Assembly: GCF_003185655.1 (NCBI RefSeq)
Contig: NZ_QHJQ01000002.1
Span: forward strand, 62,001-126,000
Reading direction: 5' to 3'
Length of the DNA: 64,000 nucleotides
Origin: Coraliomargarita sinensis
GTDB taxonomy: Bacteria > Verrucomicrobiota > Verrucomicrobiia > Opitutales > Coraliomargaritaceae
The notes under the pieces were generated by a model. That model worked only from the letters and a program-made list of their open reading frames with translations, made no database searches and was not told where the DNA came from. Positions 58,389-64,000 of the stretch are shown piece after piece. Position 1 is the stretch's first letter; each line of letters opens with the position of its first letter. The translations under genes were made by a program, and so were the position numbers.

Positions 58389-59339
58389 TTAGCCTCCGTA
58401 GTAGAAGATAACGATGCGGTAGAAAACAGGTGCGGCCAAACACAGTGAATCGATCCGGTCCATAACACCGCCATGCCCTGGAATCATGGTGCCGAAATCT
58501 TTTATTCCACGATCCCGCTTGATTGCAGACATAACAATGCCACCGAGAAAGCCCATGATGCAGAGAACCAGCGAGATAAACCATGCAGCAAGCGGAGAAA
58601 AAGGGGTGGCCCACCAAAGGAGGGCACCGATGGCAGAGGTTGTGAGAACCCCGCCAAGCAAACCCTCGACTGTTTTGTTCGGGCTGAGCTTTTCCGAGAT
58701 AGGCGTTTTACCGATGGACTTGCCCCAGACATACTGAAGCACGTCCGAGAGCTGCACAATCAGAACCATGAAGAAGAGAAGTTTCATGTTTTCTCCCTCA
58801 TAACCCGGGATGTCGATGAGGAGCAGGGACGGACCTTGGCTCACAAAATAGACACAGATCATAAGCCCCCATTGTGTGCGGGCCGTGCGGGCCAGAAAGT
58901 CGGTGGTATCTTCGGCCAACGCGGCCCGGATCGGGATAAACATAAAGGCATAGACCGGAATGAAGATCCAGGACATGACTTCCAACTCCAACGCGATACA
59001 AAGATACTGTGCCGGTAGAATAAAAAAGAACGACCAACACAGGGCCCGATGATCCCCGCCACGTGTCGGTGTCATGGTCAGGAATTCACGCAGCGCCTGA
59101 AAGGAGATGGCGGCAAAAATGACAACGGTTCCAATTTTGCCCACAAGCATGGCGACTGCCAGCACAAGAACCATGGCCCACCAAGCATAAATCCGGGCCA
59201 TCAGGTTTTGGTAGAAGGTGCCGTGGCCAGTGGGATCGAGTTTGGTTCGAAACGCTTTGGCGATGGCATGCGCTGCGCCAAGGATAACTACAGTGCCTCC
59301 GATCAGAAAAAGCAGTTCGATGTCAATTAGAGTCTGCAT
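58389..59339 (-). CDS. cdsA: Phosphatidate cytidylyltransferase
   Basis: 316 residues with 8 or so membrane helices and the CDS family C-terminal motif (SAIKRDRGIKDFGTMIPGHGGVMDRIDSL). It makes CDP-diacylglycerol from phosphatidate and CTP, the substrate of the gene that follows. Overlaps the plsC stop by 17 bases. Confidence 0.93.
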   Translation of the reverse strand: MQTLIDIELLFLIGGTVVILGAAHAIAKAFRTKLDPTGHGTFYQNLMARIYAWWAMVLVLAVAMLVGKIGTVVIFAAISFQALREFLTMTPTRGGDHRALCWSFFFILPAQYLCIALELEVMSWIFIPVYAFMFIPIRAALAEDTTDFLARTARTQWGLMICVYFVSQGPSLLLIDIPGYEGENMKLLFFMVLIVQLSDVLQYVWGKSIGKTPISEKLSPNKTVEGLLGGVLTTSAIGALLWWATPFSPLAAWFISLVLCIMGFLGGIVMSAIKRDRGIKDFGTMIPGHGGVMDRIDSLCLAAPVFYRIVIFYYGG

Positions 59340-59967
59340 GGGCTCTCTGGGTGGGGTTCGGGTTCAGGTCGATGAGCGCCTTTCGTGTTCGTTGCAAAAA
59401 GTCCTCTTTTGTCTCTTCAGGCCCGAGGTAGATCGGATCTCCGATGTAGAGCATGGCAACCAATGGCAACGGAAAGCGCTCACCCTTTGGGAGGATACGA
59501 AACAGATTTTCGAGGTAAACGGGAACGAAGGCCAACTGCCTGTCACTGCTTGCGAGGTGGTGTATGCCTGGCTTGAATTCCCCGATCTCTCCGGACAAAC
59601 TGCGCGTGCCTTCCGGGAAGATAATCAGGGAGGAACCTTCGCTCAGCGCTTGTTCCATTTTTTGGATTGGATTGTTTTCCCTATTCACCGCCTTGCGCGC
59701 AATTAAGATGGCTTGAAAAATTTTGAGTGAGAGGAATCGTCTCAGTTTGCCTTTCGACCAATAATCTTCGGCGGCAAGCGGACGCAGATTTGCGCGGATC
59801 TTCTTCGGGAGTGCCGCCCAGATTACGGGAAAGTCGAGATTGCTTGTGTGGTTGGAATAGAAGACCACTGGACGATTGAAATGATGTTCAGGAAAGCTGC
59901 GAACGATGCAGCCGCAAAGAACGCGTATGGCGTAGGCGATACAGTTGGATAGACGCGAAGAACTCAC
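59323..59967 (-). CDS. 1-acylglycerol-3-phosphate acyltransferase (PlsC family)
   Basis: 214 residues with the catalytic HX4D box NHTSNLD (H40, D45) and the substrate box FPEGTRSLSGEIGEFKPGI. Makes phosphatidate from lysophosphatidate, or acylates a similar lipid. It lies between cdsA and the hydrolase/methyltransferase gene with four-base overlap at its start. Confidence 0.9.
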   Translation of the reverse strand: MSSSRLSNCIAYAIRVLCGCIVRSFPEHHFNRPVVFYSNHTSNLDFPVIWAALPKKIRANLRPLAAEDYWSKGKLRRFLSLKIFQAILIARKAVNRENNPIQKMEQALSEGSSLIIFPEGTRSLSGEIGEFKPGIHHLASSDRQLAFVPVYLENLFRILPKGERFPLPLVAMLYIGDPIYLGPEETKEDFLQRTRKALIDLNPNPTQRAHADSN

Positions 59968-61721
59968 GACGAGGATTGAATTTCTTCTTCCTTTTCCGCA
60001 ACAGAAACGGAAAATATTCCGAATGTGTCCGGCTCGGTTCTGAATTTCTTCAGCCCGACCCGGTGCACGAGTTCATCCATCTCGGCCTGCGTGCGGCGCC
60101 GCATAATCCAGGGCTTGCCGTCCCGGTTATCGCATGTGCGCGCGATGGTCTCGATCTGGGGGTGCCAGGGCTGGCTGGTGTAGATGAGGCTGCCGCCTTC
60201 TTTCAATGCTCCTGCTGCACCAGCGAGAGAGTCCTGAATAAGCGAATTCTGTGGAAACAGTTCGTAAAGCCCTGAGACGATGACGATGTCCGGTTTTGGC
60301 GATTGTTTGAGAAGTGCCTCGCGGTCAAAGGCATCACCGACTCTGTATTCGACGCCCTCGATGCCCAGCTTGGCAGCCAGCTTCGTGCCGGCTTCGACGT
60401 TGTGCGGGGTGTTATCCTGCAAGCGTGCGGTGATTTTGATATCCGGATTCGCTTTGATGGCATCGAGCACATAACGGCCGCAGCCGGTTGCGATATCGAG
60501 GATGTGAATGGATTCGCCCGATTGCGCCCGTTTTCGAATCTCATCGCTGAGGCATCTTTGCAGATTAACGCCGCGCTCCCGAATGCCGCGCCAACCAATA
60601 GCGTTGAGGTAGCCCCGGTCGATCATACGCCCGAGGATAGAGGTGCCCCGCGCCCGATTTTCGTAGACGTAGTCCAGAGAGGTGCCGGAATCGAAACCGG
60701 TTTCACAGCCGATTTTGACTCCCTTGCTCAGTCGTCCGATGCTTCGGAGAAAGCTTCGTTGCACGCCGAAATAGACTTTCTTCCACAGCGGTGGGGCGCA
60801 GCGGAGAAAATCGTATTCCCTTTGAGTGAAACTGCTCCGGTCGGCCTCAATGAGATGCTCTCGTTCCACGGGCTTCTCGAATGCGTCGAGGATGAAACGC
60901 CTTGCCTCAGCCATCGGTTCGGCCCGGTTCTTTTCATAGAGGATGGCATGGAAGAATCCGGGATACATTTTCAGCGTTTTCACCGCCGATGACAGACGCT
61001 CAAAGAATTTTCTCTGAGCGGCGTTTTTCACGACCCAGTCGTCTCCTGCAGTCAACACAAGCGTGGGCGTTTCAATGGCACCCGCATCATCAATGATACG
61101 GGTTGCGGTGTCATATAGTCCGAGTAGCACTTTGACGGAAATATCCCGGGTGATGAGGGCATCCGCATCGTAACCTTTTGCCTGCTCCGGATCGTGAGTC
61201 AGCATCTTGGATTTTACATAACTGCTGATCTTGGCCTCCGGCATGACTTTCAGAAGGAGACGCAGCCCGGGAATCGCGAGGGGAACGTAGAGTCGTATCC
61301 GGAATGCCGGAGCCGCCAGAACCATCGCCCGGATACGGGGTGCGTAATCGTGCACCCAGGCACTGGTTGTCACTGCGCCCACACTGTTCGCCAGAATGGC
61401 AATGTTCTCAATGGGGATGTTGTGCTGTTGAGAGATGAAGTTGACGAAAGCATTCAAGTCCTTGACCAAATGGTAGTAGCTCTCGGCAAATCCGCGCTTG
61501 CCCGGTGAGTGGCCGTGGCCGCGGGCATCCCAACTGAAGGCCCGGAAATCCGTGAGGCCAAGGTCCTTCACCTGCTGCTCCGCCCTGCCGGAATGTTCGT
61601 GCCCCCGGTGGACAATAATGATGGCTTTGTCGCTTGGGGCCTTTGGTTCCCATGAGCGAAAAAAGAGCTCCGTGCCGTCCCAACTTGTGAAATTCCCTTC
61701 CGATTTCTCCCATTCGCTCAT
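59964..61721 (-). CDS. Alpha/beta-hydrolase fused to a SAM-dependent methyltransferase
   Basis: 585 residues. N-terminal hydrolase of the monoglyceride-lipase/lysophospholipase type (IIIVHRGHEHSGRAE, RGHGHSPGKRG, nucleophile Ser113 in ILANSVGAV, late His in PGFFHAIL), to about residue 300. A linker leads to a class I methyltransferase domain (ILDIATGCGRYVLDAI near residue 400, IVSGLYELFPQNS). A fusion of this architecture (bifunctional hydrolase/methyltransferase) is known from lipid gene clusters in several phyla; the substrate is not established. It suggests that a lipid ester is cut or moved and then methylated. Confidence 0.87.
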   Translation of the reverse strand: MSEWEKSEGNFTSWDGTELFFRSWEPKAPSDKAIIIVHRGHEHSGRAEQQVKDLGLTDFRAFSWDARGHGHSPGKRGFAESYYHLVKDLNAFVNFISQQHNIPIENIAILANSVGAVTTSAWVHDYAPRIRAMVLAAPAFRIRLYVPLAIPGLRLLLKVMPEAKISSYVKSKMLTHDPEQAKGYDADALITRDISVKVLLGLYDTATRIIDDAGAIETPTLVLTAGDDWVVKNAAQRKFFERLSSAVKTLKMYPGFFHAILYEKNRAEPMAEARRFILDAFEKPVEREHLIEADRSSFTQREYDFLRCAPPLWKKVYFGVQRSFLRSIGRLSKGVKIGCETGFDSGTSLDYVYENRARGTSILGRMIDRGYLNAIGWRGIRERGVNLQRCLSDEIRKRAQSGESIHILDIATGCGRYVLDAIKANPDIKITARLQDNTPHNVEAGTKLAAKLGIEGVEYRVGDAFDREALLKQSPKPDIVIVSGLYELFPQNSLIQDSLAGAAGALKEGGSLIYTSQPWHPQIETIARTCDNRDGKPWIMRRRTQAEMDELVHRVGLKKFRTEPDTFGIFSVSVAEKEEEIQSSS

Positions 61722-61764
61722 GAGCCAATCGTTTTATCTGCAGGGCATGTCTAGGCAAATCAAA

Positions 61765-62856
61765 TCAGGTGGCGTAGCCAAGTTCTTCAAACCATTTCGA
61801 CCATTTGTTTTTTACCAAGGCTGCTTCTTCAGCCGATAGGGAATGAGGGTTTTTCACATAGCCTTCTGTCGCTTTTAAGTGGGCCTTGATAGCTGGTTCA
61901 GCTTCGCTGTGTCCGGAAAGGCCTGTATCTTGATAGACCTTGCCAATCGTATCCAGCGGGTTTGCTTCCAAATCCTCAAAGCGCAGTTCGGCGAAGTTGT
62001 CAGATGGGATGGCGGGGGCTTGCTCCGTGTATGCTTCCATCAAGAGGGGGTAAGTTGCGAGCACGTGCTCGACGATAGCGTTACGGCTTACCCGGTGGAA
62101 CCCCCATTCCTTTTGCGCCTCATAGTAGAGATGAACGGTGGATCTAAAGACCTGATACGGATCGCGCTTGATATGGATGAACTTCGCGTCAGGGAAAAGT
62201 TCGAGTAGTATTCCTATGCGGGCGGTGTTGGCGGGGTTCTTCAATAGGAAGCGCTTCTGCTCCTTTACGAGTGATACCTTCTTCAGAAACCAAAGATAAT
62301 CGCGGCGCCATTGTTCGATGAGTTCCGGCTTATTGCCATCGAACAAAATAGAATCACGAAAAATACGTTCGTTCCCTTTTGGGAAAAAGGAGACATGGTA
62401 GAACGAGAGTGGACTGGTGCTGACCAGAGCCAATTCTTCCTCCCATGCCGAACCCGCCGCCACGGCTACGTTGTCCATTAAACGCTTTTCCGGAATGGAC
62501 TTTTCGAAACCTTTCTGGATGCGTTTCCCAAGGGTGAGAAAATCGTGAGGCATGGCGGCTTCTCTCAGAGTTACCGAAGCAAACTGGGGGTCCATGCTCA
62601 GCAGATTTTGCAGGTGGGTGGTTCCGCTGCGCCAGTGGCCGATAACAAACACCGGGCTTTTCGGGAGTGCCTGATGCTGAATGGCATTCCCATACTTCAG
62701 CGATTCATACCAGAAGACAGGCTGTCTCAGAAGGCAGATGCCGCCGACGCCTAAAAAACGGGGGATGTAGCGGGGCTCACACCCATAACGCGCGAACATC
62801 TTTACGAGGTTCGAAAAACTGCTGGAACTCAGCGGATGTGTCAGGACGGATGGCAT
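61765..62856 (-). CDS. Sulfotransferase-family protein
   Basis: 363 residues. PAPS-binding 5'-phosphosulfate loop GHWRSGTT (73-80) and a 3'-phosphate-binding region (IHIKRDPYQVFRSTVHLYYE). Family: Sulfotransfer_3-type, transferring sulfate from PAPS to a hydroxyl group of a lipid or carbohydrate. Overlaps the phosphatase stop by 16 bases, so co-translated. Within this lipid cluster it suggests a sulfated head group. Confidence 0.88.
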   Translation of the reverse strand: MPSVLTHPLSSSSFSNLVKMFARYGCEPRYIPRFLGVGGICLLRQPVFWYESLKYGNAIQHQALPKSPVFVIGHWRSGTTHLQNLLSMDPQFASVTLREAAMPHDFLTLGKRIQKGFEKSIPEKRLMDNVAVAAGSAWEEELALVSTSPLSFYHVSFFPKGNERIFRDSILFDGNKPELIEQWRRDYLWFLKKVSLVKEQKRFLLKNPANTARIGILLELFPDAKFIHIKRDPYQVFRSTVHLYYEAQKEWGFHRVSRNAIVEHVLATYPLLMEAYTEQAPAIPSDNFAELRFEDLEANPLDTIGKVYQDTGLSGHSEAEPAIKAHLKATEGYVKNPHSLSAEEAALVKNKWSKWFEELGYAT

Positions 62857-63530
62857 CTGGCTGCGTAACGCTCGATAGTGGCTTTGGCTTCGGGGCGGAT
62901 GACAATGTTGTGCCGCGCCCGTCGAAGCAGTTCAATCGCTTCTGCGGGATTATGGGCATGGCCGGCCATGATGAGATAACTCCCGGCGACAGCCGCAGTT
63001 CTTGAGTAGCCTATTTTACAGTGTATATAAACGCTGCCATGCTTCATCTGCCGGTCAATAAATTCGAGTGCAGAGTCGAGCGCCCCGTCTGAAGGTGCCG
63101 TTAAGTCGAGTATGGGAACGCTTAGGTAATCCATTTCCGTTAGTAAGCGAGGTTCGGAGAATTCAGAAGTCAGGTCGAGAATCGCAGTCACGCCTGCCTC
63201 TTTAAGCAACGGTGCTTCACCCGCATCAAGCTGCCTTCCAATCAACAGGCCTTCAAGAAGTGGGTTCCACGGGTCACAGGTTTTCGCGTAAGCCCTTCGT
63301 GACAGTTCGTGGCCTTTTAGCGTGAAAAAATGTAGGCCCTTAGCCCATCTTGCATGCTGCCCGGACTGTTTGGCATAAACACGATGCCCAATCGAAAAAT
63401 ACCCTACAGCAACCAGCGCAAGTGATGAAGCTGGCCAGAGTAGGACGTAGCCCCAAGGCCTGCTAAAACATGCCAGAGCGATCAGAGCCACCGTGCCAGC
63501 GAAATAGTAGGTGCCGACGCGAGGGTTCAT
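62841..63530 (-). CDS. Membrane-anchored dual-specificity phosphatase
   Basis: 229 residues. One or two N-terminal membrane helices (VALIALACFSRPWGYVLLWPASSLALVAVGYF), then a DSP domain with signature HCKIGYSR (Cys171, Arg177). PTPMT1-like members of this family dephosphorylate phosphatidylglycerol phosphate and related lipids. A role in removing the phosphate from a lipid made by the neighbouring transferase is likely but not shown. Confidence 0.87.
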   Translation of the reverse strand: MNPRVGTYYFAGTVALIALACFSRPWGYVLLWPASSLALVAVGYFSIGHRVYAKQSGQHARWAKGLHFFTLKGHELSRRAYAKTCDPWNPLLEGLLIGRQLDAGEAPLLKEAGVTAILDLTSEFSEPRLLTEMDYLSVPILDLTAPSDGALDSALEFIDRQMKHGSVYIHCKIGYSRTAAVAGSYLIMAGHAHNPAEAIELLRRARHNIVIRPEAKATIERYAARCHPS

Positions 63531-63542
63531 ATTAACAAGCGA

Positions 63543-64000
63543 TTAGGCGGTCAACTCTTCCGGTTCGTCCTGTTCAATACGAAGATTTTCGATGATGAAC
63601 TCCTGACGGTCCGGGGTATTTTTGCCCATGTAGAAGGCGAGCAGGTCTTTCGTGGTCATGCCTTTTGGAATGATCACCGGATCGAGGCGGATGTTCTTGC
63701 CGATGAAGTGCTGGAATTCATCAGGCGAGATTTCACCGAGACCCTTGAAGCGTGTGATTTCAGGCTTTGGTGAGAGGTCGTTAATCGCTTTTCGGCGTTC
63801 TTCATCGCTGTAGCAGTAACGAGTCTCCTTCTTGTTACGCACCCGAAAGAGGGGGGTCTGCAGGATGTGAAGGTGACCCTGCTTGATGAGTTCGGGAAAG
63901 AACTGGAGAAAGAAGGTGATCAAGAGCAGTCGGATGTGCATGCCGTCGACGTCGGCATCGGTCGCGATGACCACGTTGTTGTAGCGCAGTCCGTCGAGGC
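63543..64000 (-). CDS. DNA gyrase/topoisomerase IV B subunit, C-terminal end (truncated)
   Basis: The frame is open to the window end, so only the last 150 residues are visible. TOPRIM part ([26 protein letters not shown], metal-binding DxD), [20 protein letters not shown] and the closing gyrase B C-terminal domain. Whether it is gyrB or parE cannot be told. Twelve bases separate it from the phosphatase gene. Confidence 0.95.
   Translation of the reverse strand, partial: LDGLRYNNVVIATDADVDGMHIRLLLITFFLQFFPELIKQGHLHILQTPLFRVRNKKETRYCYSDEERRKAINDLSPKPEITRFKGLGEISPDEFQHFIGKNIRLDPVIIPKGMTTKDLLAFYMGKNTPDRQEFIIENLRIEQDEPEELTA

Overview
The window looks like chromosome from a Verrucomicrobiota bacterium, most likely class Opitutae (Puniceicoccales/Opitutales-like). 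This is an inference. It rests on two PEP-CTERM exported proteins, a GH95 fucosidase, a GntR/LacI-type hybrid regulator, a MoxR/Bat stress operon, weak Shine-Dalgarno use and a moderately high GC content. No 16S rRNA gene is present to confirm it.

Layout. 1-4.5 kb holds the end of a PDZ protein, argS and an unusual pyrimidine-nucleoside-phosphorylase homologue. 4.5-5.7 kb is AT-richer and holds a small membrane-protein gene in what I read as an integron-type gene cassette with an attC-like site. 5.7-13.7 kb (minus strand) is a complete MoxR-DUF58-DUF4381-BatA-BatB/C-BatD-BatE operon. 13.8-25.7 kb is mixed housekeeping: NtrC-type regulator, PstS-like binding protein, tRNA-Gly, Mn-type superoxide dismutase, tadA, infA, cysK, a lipoprotein, proC, a hybrid histidine kinase, an RDD protein, folD and a TraB-like protein. 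25.9-29.5 kb is the str operon (rpsL-rpsG-fusA) ending in rpsJ and a terminator.

29.5-39.6 kb is an accessory block separating rpsJ from rplC, which are normally adjacent. It carries an SSB paralogue, a 266-bp structured inverted-repeat element, a GntR/LacI-like regulator, two PEP-CTERM proteins, a lipase-like hydrolase, a Tat-type FAD oxidase, a TetR regulator, a frameshifted small membrane gene and a very large DUF2339 membrane protein. 39.7-54.8 kb is the S10-spc-alpha ribosomal super-operon from rplC to rplQ, with secY, map and rpoA. It contains an extra exported-protein gene between rpsS and rplV, and lacks rpmD, adk, infA and rpmJ at their usual places. Several ribosomal proteins in it have charged or alanine-rich tails.

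54.8-64 kb (minus strand) holds a DUF983 protein, a GH95 alpha-L-fucosidase and a tightly packed lipid-type cluster: CDP-alcohol phosphatidyltransferase, CdsA, PlsC, a hydrolase/methyltransferase fusion, a sulfotransferase and a membrane-anchored dual-specificity phosphatase. The last gene is the C-terminal end of a type IIA topoisomerase B subunit, cut by the window edge.

The most interesting items are the gene cassette (4898-5460), the lipid cluster (57770-63530), the exported protein inside the ribosomal operon (42471-42842), the structured element at 30275-30540, and the phosphorylase with a replaced phosphate-binding loop.
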